From Mastigamoeba balamuthi (Eukaryota > Evosea > Mastigamoebida > Mastigamoebidae), in the NCBI GenBank assembly GCA_902651635.1, contig CACRSC010000054.1:1-64000 (forward strand): 64,000 nucleotides of DNA. The letters run 5' to 3'. Below the pieces are notes generated by a model that was not told where the DNA came from, ran no database searches, and was given only the letters and a program-made list of their open reading frames with translations. Made by a program: the position numbers and the translations under genes. How positions within the stretch are numbered: position 1 is the first letter of the stretch; each line of letters starts with the position of its first letter. Shown in pieces: positions 54,791 to 64,000 of this stretch.

Positions 54791-56400
54791 CTATTTGCGT
54801 GATTTAATCTGTTCGGAAAGGCGCTCAGCTTCGGCCTTCTTCGCACGCAGTATGTCGGCCTCCTCTTCTATCTTCTTCCTGAGTCTCGACTGGATAACGG
54901 CATTCTTGGTTTGGTTTGCCCGCTCCGTGATGGACGCTATGTCCTGGCCGAGCGCCTCGCACTCGTGAAGGAGATTCGCTAGTCTCGTTTCGGGGTCTCC
55001 TTCGGGCACAGGTGCACTTGCCGCAGCCATCGCGCCAGCGCTTCCAGGTGTTTGCGGGTGTGCTGCTTGAGCAGAGGGTGTCCCGGGAGTGTGTACGCAA
55101 GGAGACCCCATCCCAGGTATCAGAGAACCTGCAGTTCTCGGCGAGGGCGGAACTGCATCCTCGCGAGGGCGTTTTCTCGACAAAGACGCGCCGGGAGTGA
55201 GCGGCTGCGTCACCTGCGGTGTGCGAGGAGGTCCTGCAGCAACTGCTTGTGCGCGCGGCTGTGCACTTGGCGGTGGTACGGGAGAGGGCTGTACCGGAGT
55301 AGCGACAGCGTTGGTCTGCACTGACGATGCTCCGGGATGAGGAGAAGCCGGCGGTAACGACACGACGGCAGCGACGCCAGGAGTTGTGCGCAATGGGACC
55401 GCCTGCGCGGAGGCGATGGATGGCGGAGGCGCCGCAGCAGGCGGCTGCACACCTGGCGCGGCGATGACAGGGGCGGAGGTTGGCACCGCCGGAGAGACAG
55501 CTACAGGGGCGGCTGATGGAGGAGCAGCAGAGGCGGGCGCAGGAGTGATCGCAGAAGCAGGGGCAGGAGTGGTGCTTGGGGCGGCCGACGATGAGTCCGG
55601 AGCTGCCGCAGTGGCAGTCTGCGTAGGCGCAGCCGTTCCCTCTTCCTCTCCGGCGATCTTGTACTCTGGGGAGTGGTGAGCACGCGCGTATGGCAGAGGC
55701 TGGGGGTACCTGTCCTGTACTCCTGGTCCTTGCCCAGCGCAGCGAGGATGTCGCGCTCGATCTGGCGGAGCTCCTCGCGGTCCCTGGGCTTGCGGAAGCT
55801 CTTGGTGACGATGTTGTGCGTGGGCGCGGTGATCCCGCTGGCCGTGCGCCACGCGTGGTGGCCGTCGGTGCCCCTGGGCTCGGGCTCCTCGTTCTTCTCG
55901 CGCACAACGATGACCTGGCCCACGTCAGAGCTCTTGTACAGCGTCGTCCCGTCGCTCGTCTTGTGCGTCTCCACAATGCACGGCAGGTCGCGCAGCTGGA
56001 ACGGCAGAGCCTCCCCATCCATCTTGAAATAGCCCTCTCGCCCCTCCGGATCTGCGCGCCGAGGCGTTTCAGCAACTCGCTCGAGCAAGATACAATCAAT
56101 TGGTCGATCGCGAATTGATCGAATTGAATTAAACACAATTTAAATCAGAAAGCGGTCGGTCGGGACAGCACCGTCGAAGCTGAGCGAGATGGCGCCGGAC
56201 TTGGAGCGGATGTGGGTGCGGAGGGAGGCGGCGAGGCGCGGGGGCACGCGGAGGACGATCTGGTCTTCGAGGGGCAGGCGGTACATGTGCTCGTCGCAGT
56301 CGTAGCCGGCGCCCCCGGTCTGCTGGCGGTAGTCCTCGTCGTCGTCGTCGTCGGCGTCGACCATGTCGGGGTCGATCATGTCCTCGTCCTCCTCCGTCAT
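54791..56400 (-). CDS. TAF7: TAF7, TFIID subunit 7, 3 exons
   Basis: Exons 56400-56172, 56051-55710 and 55665-54791 give 481 aa. An acidic N terminus (DADDDDDEDYRQQ) precedes the TAFII55 domain: YRLPLEDQIVLRVPPRLAAS, ISLSFDDPEGREGYFKMDGE, FQLRDLPCIVETHKTSDG and LYKSSDVGQVIVV, then the characteristic SGITAPTHNIVTKSFRK. These match human TAF7 segments (LENQFILRLP, LVDLPCVMESLKT, FYKTADICQM). A long Ala/Pro/Ser/Thr linker and a C-terminal coiled coil (about 410-480) complete the family layout. TAF7 binds TAF1 in TFIID and restrains its activity before transcription starts. Start ATG 56400 is the first in frame. Both introns use GT donors. Confidence 0.93.
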
Positions 56401-57859
56401 CTCTGCTTTCACTCGGCGCGCGCCCGCGGGGTGTTTCTAATGGCACAAGATTCTGGTATCTTTCACGGATGCACAGATCTGATGGAGCACATGAGCAAGA
56501 TCATTTCGGTTCGGTGTCCTCTACACAGTTTATGAATTCTAGAGTGGCTCTCGAACAAGATGTTTCCTTCCGCCATTCGGTGAGGGACCTCGAGGGACCC
56601 TATGGGTCGGGAAGTATGTGTGTGGGGTAAGGGCAGATGGTGGTAAGGGCAGATGAGGTCTGGAGGCATAGCTGTTGTATCCAGCGAATCTTCCCCCTTG
56701 ATCCAGTGAGTTTTGCTGCCTGATGGTCTCTGGTTCTCATGATCCAGTGTTGCAATTGAGGAACGGTTTCCAAAACAGGTGCCGTGCCAGTTATGGAGAG
56801 GGGTGGCGGCTGAGACCAAGAGCGCCGTTGCACCTCCCATGGCCTCACGACCTCCCTGGTGGTCAGCCACCACCCTTCATGTGGCAGACCTGCCAACTCG
56901 CCTCTCTGGGCCTGGGGCACCATGGCCCCCCCTTGATTCCCCTGGTCCCCTCACTGACCCATCCAAAGAGGCCTGTCCCCACCCCTGCCTCTCAGAAGTG
57001 CACGGCCTCGGTCTGAGCTACACACTCATATTGCTTGCTGCTGGTTTTACTCATTTCTTGGCATATGGTGAGTCAGGTATGACCCATCTAAAATGAGGGC
57101 CAGCCAGTCATCTGTAAGGAGAGTACCATTGGGGCATTGTGCAAGAGAGGCAGAGATGGTGGAATCAGTGTTTAAACTGTTATTTGAGAGGGCCTGGTGG
57201 TGAGAGGGGCTCTAGGTCCTCATATTTAATTTGCTATATACAGGGGAATAAATTCACTGAATACAGCAGAGAGGGTCTTGGAAGTCATCGAAAAGTAAAT
57301 CTCATAAATATTAGTCACTGCATGGAATGATCCGACCCTTATCCAAATCCAAAAGAAAATTGCAGTACGGGACACCAGATACTTAGATGATGTGCAATCC
57401 AAACAATCCAATCAATTTCCAACTTCGGCTCAATTACATGCGCGGACGTTGCCAATTCCTGTAACAAGCCAGTCTTTGAAGAGTATTCTGGTGATAGTTT
57501 TAAAGCTTTTTGAGACAACGTCAATCGGAAGGGCTGAAGAGGTGAATCGGGATTGATACGAGAATCTTGGGTAACTTGGTAACATTTGAACAAAATCGTG
57601 GATTTTCATTTTCGACAGTGTCAATTTGAAAACGCTCCCACTTCTTCTGCAAGCAGTTAAATGCCTCGATTGCACTTCTGTTCATCTGCAAGCCGTCCAA
57701 ATATGGCTTAATCCACTGACACTGATTTCGTTTCCCCCTTTTGGTCATTCCTACACGGGTGTTTCCTCTATCTGTCGGATTTTCGAGGGTGCACAGTTTT
57801 CATGCCGTAGTAGTACCGGGCAGATTTGCCACTCATAATTGCAGTTAACGAGCTTCCTG
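56401..57859. other. Long intergenic region with an AT-rich patch
   Basis: 1.46 kb upstream of both TAF7 and lyase paralogue 2. The part from about 57050 to 57830 is clearly AT-richer than the rest of the window. Short open frames on the minus strand (for example 57339-57593 and 57521-57748) have protein-like composition without a recognised domain and may be decayed coding sequence. No RNA gene or terminal repeats seen. Confidence 0.35.
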
Positions 57860-60059
57860 ATGCATTCTCTGTGGATATTGGGCCTTCTGGCCGCCCTCAC
57901 GCTTGCGCAGCGTACAGTGACACCGCTCCGTGCGGCATTCGAGCACCCGGGCATCGTTTGGACTCGCAACCAGCTCGAGTTCCTCCGCACCAAAGTCAAA
58001 GCAGGAGAGCAGGTGCACTCAGGATTGCCATACAGCCCTCGCTGCCAACTTCACGGTTTTTACACGCTGTTTCACAGCCCTGGAAGAGCTGGTACGACAG
58101 CAAAACCCCAGCGAGGGGCTACACCATGCGCGGCCCGTTCGAGGGTGTGGGCCGCCAGCCAGACCTCCGCCGCACTGAGTACCTCCAGGACATGCTCGCC
58201 GTGGGCTCACTCTCGTTCGTCTGGTTCGTCGACAGGGACGCTGTGGCAGCAGGCACGCTCTTCGTGTCCACCCCTCAGTCTTGTGGCTGACAGCTTCGCG
58301 TGGACGCACAGAGAAGGCGATCCACATTCTATCGCGCTGGGCGCAGGTCCACAAGTGGTGGAGTGGAGCAGAGTCCGAGTTCCTCGCTGCTGACTGCGTG
58401 GACGGCATCATCGGGGCAGACATCCTGCGGGGCACGTACCCCAACTACACCGCTGAGCGCCACGTCCTCATCGGGGGCTACTTCGCCCGCATGTGGAGGA
58501 ACTTCACGGCGGTCGGGTACGCCCCCAGGTGCGACGGCCACAGCGTCGGCGCAGGCAGCCACCTGAGGGGTGCCAACCAGGGCGTGCTGCAGCTCCAGGT
58601 CGCCATCTCCATGGCCGTCTTCACCGACAACTTCCTGCTCTTCGACGAGGCCGTCAGCGCCGCCCTCACCGACCCCGTCGGGGGCTTCGGCGACACGCTG
58701 CCCAGCGGCCAGGTCGGCGACACGGGCAGGGACAACGGGCACGCGGCCAACCAGTTCGGGTACATGGTCTGGGTCGCCGAGGTCGCCTGGGTCCAGGGCG
58801 TCGACCTCTTCTCTGCCTTTGGCAACCGCCTCCGCGCAGAGTCCGAGTTCTCAGCGCAGCGCCAGCTCCACGGGTTCAACGTCACCGGGGTCCCCGAGGT
58901 CCCCTTCGTTGTCTTCGGGTCGAGCTATGCCATGTGGTCCGTCCTGCCCCCGTTCGACGGCGTCGTGCGGCACCTGGACTACATGAGCACCGCCCACACG
59001 CTCTACACCTCCCGCCGGCTCGCGATGCCCTTCACCAAGATGTTCCTCGACCGCAACCAGTTCGCCTCGGTGCGCCTCATCAACGTGTCCACGCCAGTGG
59101 TCGCCCCGAAGACCGCGTTCGTCGAGCCCCCGGCCCGCCCCGCCAGACTGCAGTCGGACCTCACTTTGGCTGCTCTGGGAACGCTGAGCAAGACCGGCAA
59201 GGGCCAGTTCCTGGGAAACGGCAAGTGGCTCCTGGACTCTGGGGGCATAGATGGAGGCAGCGAGGCGTGCGTGGGCCTGATGTACGCATACAAGAAGTTC
59301 GATGGGGATGCAACGTTCGTGGCCCGGGTTGTCAGCGGAGGGGGCGAAGTGCGTCTGATCGACAGGCTCGAGGCGACGCCAAAGGCCCTCCAGGTCCGCA
59401 TGTTCCTTTCGCCTACATTCTGGAGCAACTTCTGGCGCGGTGCGTGTGTGAACCACGAGGCCGCCAGAGAGACGAGCGATAACCTGGGGCTGCCGGCGTG
59501 GGCCAAGATCGTCAGGCGTGGCATCTTTGTCTCGACGTACACATCGTTGAACGGGGTCGACTGGTGCCCGCAGTCGAACCTCGTGCTCAACGACCTCAGC
59601 CCCTCGGTGTACATTGGCCTCTCGGTGTTCAGCGGGCAGGCCACGTTCGACAATGTCGCGTACGGCGGCGCTCAGACGTCGCTCCCGGACGCACCGGCCA
59701 CTGTCCGTGTCGTCCGCTCGCCTCGCGGGGCCAACGGGGCAGCCATCACTCTGGCGTGGGACCGCAACGACAAGGCCGTCTACTTCTACGTCTCGCGGGC
59801 GGACAACAGCAAAGGGCCATTCACAGTAGTGGCGCCTCACGTGCTGGCGAACCAGTACACCGACGTGGACGTGAAGGTCAGGAAGACGTACTGGTACAAG
59901 GTCCAGTGCGCGGGGTACAGCGGCGATTCGCCCAACGAGTCGCCTGTCATCCAGGCGACAGCGGCCCTGCCCGGCCTTGTCATGAGCGCTGCCTCCAAGG
60001 CGTCCCTGCACTCTGCGGTTCCCCTGCTGGCTGCCACCATTGGTGCGTTCTGGGTCTGA
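57860..60059 (+). CDS. Secreted alginate-lyase-like protein with FN3 domain and GPI-type tail (paralogue 2)
   Basis: Exons 57860-58012, 58078-58252 and 58312-60059 give 691 aa; exon 1 and exon 2 lengths (153, 175 nt) equal those of paralogue 1. A signal peptide (MHSLWILGLLAALTLAQ) is followed by EHPGIVWTRNQLEFLRTKVK, then WWSGAESEFLAADCVDGIIG, GANQGVLQLQVA, GDTGRDNGHAANQFGY and EVAWVQGVDLFSAFGNRL as in PF05426 alginate lyases. A FN3-like domain (about 545-655) and a hydrophobic tail (SAVPLLAATIGAFWV) suggest surface anchoring. Intron 1 has a GT donor (GTGCAC), intron 2 a GC donor (GCACGC), the reverse of paralogue 1. The substrate is uncertain: the family covers alginate and other uronate polymers. 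Confidence 0.8.
59686..59996 (+). repeat. Inverted repeat arm B: FN3-coding segment of lyase paralogue 2
   Basis: Counterpart of 41656-41966 in opposite orientation; the last 150 nt (59847-59996) are almost identical to arm A. Confidence 0.75.
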
Positions 60060-60465
60060 TTGTGAGGAACGCGTTGGACCTGTGAGCAGAGAGCCGCAAG
60101 GTCAGAAGCAATTGTAAATACCGTGCACGGGCCGGAAACAAACGGTGGTTCCAGTTGTTGCTTTCAGAGCTGCGGGTGCCAGGAGTGGGCGCATGGCCGA
60201 GAGAGGAGTGAGAGGAGAGGACCAGAGCAGGGGCTGTGCCCGCGCACGGGGCCGACGGTGGGTGTACGGCAATCTGCCGGTGTTGCCCATCGCACGCCGT
60301 CTGAGCCCCAGCGCAGGCGTCGGCGGCCACAGCCGTCCGCTTGTTAGATAATGCGGGTTACAGCGGGCCGCCTCATACGCAGGCTCCTGCAGTGGTCTCT
60401 CTTCTCTCAGCAACGTGTCCTCGCCCTTGTGCGTGTGTCCGGCGCCTCGCCCCAGAGTGTTGGGG
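60060..60465. other. Gap between convergent genes
   Basis: 406 bases between the stop of lyase paralogue 2 and the stop of the four-exon membrane protein. Open frames are short and domain-free; no RNA gene seen. Confidence 0.3.
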
Positions 60466-61411
60466 CTACGCGTTGAGGGCCATCTGGGCCTTGGCGCGCT
60501 GCCTGGCGCGGATGACGCGCCAGGCAGCGGCGACCTTCTTGTGCAAGTCCGTCCCCCACAACACCGAGACGAGGAGCATCGCGTACCTGCGGGTGTAGAG
60601 GCGGGGGACGTCAGGTCTGAGCAGACGGCGGAGTGGGCTCGTGTGTACCCCGAGTAGGTGAAGATGATGGTGAAGAAGACACCGAGGACGCTCAGACACT
60701 TGATCGTGGCAGGCTCACAGCCCGGCCGGTACATGCTGCTGTTGGTCCAGATCTTGGCATCCTGGAGGACGTGGCGCAGCGGGTCCAGCAGCACGAGGAC
60801 CGTCGCCACGAGGGACAGATAGAACGGGCCGTACTTGGCAAAGTGCTTGCCCTCCCTGAGGAAACACGCAGACAGCCATATCAGCGCCCGAGCGTGTGCA
60901 AGGGGAGGAGGTTCTCGTGCCTGTTGCCACACTTGTGGTACAGGACCTGTGCGATGTTGGTCATCACGGCCAGCGTGATGCCAAACGTCAGCGAGTGCGC
61001 GAACTCCTTAGAACCCTGCAAACCCCACCATAGAGCAACAACGCTTCGTCGTGAGAGGGGGGAAGAGGAGGAGGAGGAGGAGGATGCGAGCGGGGTGGCG
61101 GGACGGACGGCAGAAGCAGCCGCGCCGAAGATGGCCATGATGAGGACAGGCCAGCATCAGGACCCGACGAGGGCGGGGACCGAGAAGAGGATCGTGAACA
61201 CGGCGGCTGCGACAGAGCCGCGCGTGCCCGCGTCCGCCTTCTTCTCCGCCTCAGGCGCCGTGGGGGCAGCACACGCGGCAGCGGGGACAGCGACGACCTC
61301 TGCTGCTGCGGTGGTGGTGGGGGCAGGGGCGGGAGCTGCTGTGCCTGCGCAGGGGTCGAGCAGGGGCTGGCTCTCGCTCTCGGCGGCAGCGGGGAGCGGT
61401 GCGCAACGCAT
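60466..61411 (-). CDS. Unrecognised multi-spanning membrane protein, 221 aa, 4 exons
   Basis: Exons 61411-61169, 61015-60921, 60855-60649 and 60586-60466 join in phase. The N terminus is Ala/Pro/Thr/Glu-rich and cytosolic-looking. Predicted membrane segments are VAAAVFTILFSVPAL, SLTFGITLAVMTNIAQVLYH, FYLSLVATVLVLLDPLRHVL, CLSVLGVFFTIIFTYSG and YAMLLVSVLWG, ending in a basic helix (WRVIRARQRAKAQM). The lumenal-looking loop between segments 3 and 4 (DAKIWTNSSMYRPGCEPATI) has a possible N-glycosylation site and a Cys. It resembles uncharacterised membrane proteins of protists with a KYGP...D..RHVLQD motif, but I cannot name a family. Intron 2 (60920) needs a GC donor (AACAG, GCACGA). Confidence 0.65.
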
Positions 61412-62912
61412 CGGGCCCCCCTTGACGGGTCGGCATCAGGACATGGTTGCTGTGGGCTGTGGACTCGACGACGACGAGAACGCTGAGAAATCGAGCGAGA
61501 CTCCTCTCTGAGCAGAACGAAAAAAACTGCGTGTGAGTGCGATGACGGACGGCGACAGGGGCTGACAGAGCGGTGTGGGCACTCACCCAAGCGCAGGAGA
61601 AATTAAGTGTGTCACAGGAGCGGTTGGAGGATACGTGCGAGCTGCGGCGGGATACAGGCGAATTCAGACAGGAACAGGGGGGTGCACACGAACCCCCTAT
61701 TCCACGTCGGCCCTACGTCAGTGGGCTCGGGATAACATCACCAAGATTTCTCCGAGGTGTGGAGGTGTGGGAACAGTGTGCTGTGCTCGCTCTGGATATC
61801 GGGCGTCTGGTCTGATGATCGGCATGGTCGAGCGGCTTCTAGTTGGCCGGTCGATACCTCCTCAGGCCCTTCAGGCCAAAGGCAGACATCAAGTGCCCCA
61901 TCCCACCTCCGAATTTCACTGGAGATAACATACAATACACAGTTTCGGAGCGGCACAGGTCCCGAGATCTCACATCAACCACCCAAGAATTCTCAGACAG
62001 AACTCCGTGAAGTGTAGGAGGGAGGAAGATCAGGAGTTAGAAGCCTAGGTTCTCCGTGAGGGCTCACAGATAGGGTTCGGCACAATACATAGACTTTGGA
62101 TCCTACTCGGTAGTCTGGCATCGCTCCCCCTACTCTGACTCAATACATATTGATTATGAGCAATTGATATTCAAATCTTTGAGATAGAGATATCTTCATC
62201 ACCCAGTCTAAGTGCTACGATGACACACCGACTCCCTCAAGGACACAATAAACATTTGGTCATCAATGCGACTTTGATGCATGAAGAAAGTGCTAACTCT
62301 TTAGCGATGTTCTTCAGTGCTAATTTTGTGCTAGATCTGGCACTAGTGGACAGTACATTGCATACAACTCCACGGTTTCCTGCACGTCATCATATGGCTG
62401 TTCTGAGTGCAGAACACTGCTCACAGTGTTTCTACAGCAGCACGGCCTGCTTGTACCTGGCCCTATCAGGAAGGCACTCGGCTGGGTCCCGATAAGCGCT
62501 CAGCTGTCGGCGTTGAAGAAAGTTTGCCTGAGGCAGGCATCGGGTTTGCCTGTGGTTCCTAACTTCCACCCGTTCCCGCAGTAACAGCGAAGAGATACAA
62601 TTTCGAACAGGAGTTGATAAGCGCATTTTTGCTGAACGTGTGGCAGAGATAGACGAAATGTACGACGTCCCTCCATCCAGTGGGCCGTAGAAGAGGTGCC
62701 GACACTGCTGTCCTGTCTGTCCACCACTGATGGCGGGTCTGTTGGCCCGGCGTCCAACTGGCTGGCTTTGTTGAGTTGGGACTGGGTTCCAGAACAGGTT
62801 GACGGCTACATTGGGTGTGAGGATGATCGCGTGGCGTAGATCTTCTTGGCCAAGCGCCAGCTCCCCCTTCCCTGGTGCGTGTCTGTGTGCCTGTGTGTGC
62901 ATGTGCATCGTT
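61412..62912. other. Long intergenic region, partly AT-rich
   Basis: 1.5 kb between the membrane-protein start and the IPK1 stop. 61412-61700 is GC-rich and probably promoter; 62020-62760 is AT-richer and looks like decayed sequence without a recognisable family. Open frames such as 62432-63085 (minus) overlap the IPK1 coding region and show no domain. No RNA gene or terminal repeat was identified. Confidence 0.35.
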
Positions 62913-64000
62913 TTATTCGTGGCATTGGCGTGTGCTGCCGGTCGAGAGGAAGTGCGAGATGATGGACCTGTCCTGCTCGAGGAACCTCTGCAGCTGGTCC
63001 GTCTGGCGCATGTCCACGTCGGCGATAACCACGCTGGCCTCGCGGTGTGCCGCCCCTGCGCCCCTCGCCCCGGGCACCGCCACAAAGACCGAGCAGTCCT
63101 TGAAGGTCATCGACAGCAGGAACGCCCGCACCCTGGCGAGCACGTACCTCGCCTCCTCCTCTGTCTCGATCCTCACCCCCGCCTGCGTCCTGAACGCACT
63201 GCGTACAGCCACAGCCAGCCACAGCCACGGCCACGGGCAGCAAGTGAGTGCGTTTGCCTGCACGCATGGGCACGAGGGGAGCGCAAGTGCGCACTCGGGC
63301 CAGTCGGGACGAGGGCATGCCTGCGGCTGGCTGCCGACGACGTGGGCGACCTCGCGGTCGTCGATGCCGCCCCAGGCGTCCCCGTCGCCGGCGACCTGGG
63401 GCCACTGCTCCACGAGGGCGCGCCACGCGGCGCTGGCGGCCTCTGCGCCCCAGCCGTCGTTGAGCTGCACACGCCTGATGGCCTGCATCACCCCGGCCTC
63501 TGCCATGGCGTGCGAGACGTCCTCGACGACGCTGGCAAGCGGGTCGCTGCTGTCGCTGCTGCCGCAGGCGCTCTGCACGAGAGCTGCGCCCCCGGGGGCC
63601 AGCAGGGCCCGCAGGGACCACGACGGGGGCGCTGGCTCGGGCGAGGCGCACCGCTCGGGGGGCGGCAGCACGCGGACGCCGTCGACGAAGATGGAGAGGT
63701 ACGTGCGCGGACACTCGACGAGGAGGCGCAGCGCACGGGCGGAGCGGACGCGGTCGGAGGAGAAGAGGCCCAGCGGGCAGAAGTCGCTCTGCTCGACGCT
63801 CTCGGGCTCCTTGTCCTTGTCCCTGAACACCTGCTGCATGCAGAACCTGCACGCCCTCATCCCGGGCTGCAGGTGCCCCCACTTGGGCTGCAGTGCGTGC
63901 GCGTGCGTGCTGGCCTGTGAGGTCCGGGGTTCGATTCCCGCCGGGTGAGATGAACTTTGGTGCACCTTGATCTCGAACATGACGCTGTGCGCCGCGCCGG
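62913..64000 (-). CDS. IPK1: Inositol-pentakisphosphate 2-kinase (IPK1), 5'-truncated by window edge
   Basis: Three exons are visible: 64000-63966, 63887-63321 and 63182-62913. MFEIK joins to PKWGHLQPG, the EIKPK motif of the Ins_P5_2-kin family. Then come CRFCMQQVFR, SDFCPLGLFSSDRVR and LSIFVDGVRVL, matching R(Y/F).MHQ, YNPLDLFSG and the adjacent strand of IPK1. The C terminus carries LLSMTFKDCSVFVAV and VVIADVDMRQTDQLQRFLEQ, the conserved KDCS and D(L/V)D lobe. IPK1 makes InsP6 from Ins(1,3,4,5,6)P5. The first roughly 120-200 residues lie beyond the right edge. The last intron uses a GC donor (CCGCAG, GCATGC, at 63320). Confidence 0.85.
   Translation of the reverse strand, partial: GAAHSVMFEIKVHQSSSHPAGIEPRTSQASTHAHALQPKWGHLQPGMRACRFCMQQVFRDKDKEPESVEQSDFCPLGLFSSDRVRSARALRLLVECPRTYLSIFVDGVRVLPPPERCASPEPAPPSWSLRALLAPGGAALVQSACGSSDSSDPLASVVEDVSHAMAEAGVMQAIRRVQLNDGWGAEAASAAWRALVEQWPQVAGDGDAWGGIDDREVAHVVGSQPQACPRPDWPECALALPSCPCVQANALTCCPWPWLWLAVAVRSAFRTQAGVRIETEEEARYVLARVRAFLLSMTFKDCSVFVAVPGARGAGAAHREASVVIADVDMRQTDQLQRFLEQDRSIISHFLSTGSTRQCHE
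63928..63938 (+). other. tRNA-like B box / T-arm fragment inside IPK1 intron
   Basis: The 11 bases GGTTCGATTCC equal the RNA polymerase III B-box consensus and are followed by CCGCCGGGTGAG like a tRNA 3' half. No matching 5' half or A box lies at the expected distance, so it is not an intact tRNA gene. It sits antisense in the 78-nt IPK1 intron. Confidence 0.4.

Noticed and set aside
63860-63960. Complete tRNA gene overlapping the IPK1 intron
   Set aside because: Only the T-arm/3' side is tRNA-like; no acceptor-stem partner, D arm or anticodon arm could be folded upstream.

Overview
The window is nuclear DNA of a GC-rich (roughly 60-65% by eye), intron-dense, gene-dense unicellular eukaryote. 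Genes lie on both strands, intergenic gaps are mostly a few hundred bases, and introns are mostly 35-110 nt. The gene set (Mei2-like RNA-binding protein, CDK11, TAF7, VPS41, syntaxin-6 type SNARE, MFSD1-type transporter, NCL-type Ca2+ exchanger, IPK1, calpain, Sel1 and F-box proteins, secreted polysaccharide-lyase-like enzymes, an actinoporin-like protein) fits a free-living phagotrophic protist. An amoebozoan is my best guess, but that is inference. No rRNA, intact tRNA, CRISPR or prokaryotic operon is visible.

Layout. 0-7.2 kb: F-box-like gene, VPS62/DUF946 gene and a 9-exon Mei2-like gene. 8.1-15.3 kb: one very large gene encoding CHY zinc finger, ankyrin-like repeats, calpain protease core and coiled coil. 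15.4-20.5 kb: NCL-type cation exchanger and CDK11/PITSLRE kinase. 20.5-24.7 kb: an AT-richer island of decayed coding-like sequence. 24.7-34.1 kb: alcohol dehydrogenase, HxxxD acyltransferase, an unknown 561-aa protein, a 78-aa protein, syntaxin-6-like SNARE, GT10 fucosyltransferase and a 33-aa candidate microprotein. 34.4-40.7 kb: SH3-like/beta-helix protein, Sel1-repeat protein and SPFH/band-7 protein. 41.5-60.1 kb: a pair of inverted, paralogous secreted alginate-lyase-like/FN3 genes bracketing an MFSD1-like transporter, an unknown 211-aa protein, an RNase III-domain protein, VPS41, a two-domain actinoporin-like gene and TAF7. 60.5-64 kb: an unknown four-exon membrane protein and a 5'-truncated IPK1.

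How genes fit together. Many act in the endolysosomal system (VPS41, syntaxin-6 type SNARE, VPS62-like, MFSD1-like, possibly NCL, SPFH). Others serve a secreted or cell-surface digestive role (two lyases, GT10, actinoporin-like). The rest are nuclear housekeeping genes (CDK11, TAF7, Mei2-like, RNase III, IPK1). No operon structure is expected or seen.

Most striking signals. (1) At least a dozen introns have GC rather than GT donors, each placed by reading phase and most also by protein homology; in the lyase paralogues the GC and GT donors are swapped between two equivalent introns. (2) The CHY-ankyrin-calpain-coiled-coil fusion keeps its catalytic Cys/His/Asn. (3) Two actinoporin-like domains occur in tandem in one apparently intact gene. 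All exon junctions were placed by hand from reading phase, splice-site dinucleotides and family conservation; none is supported by transcript data here.
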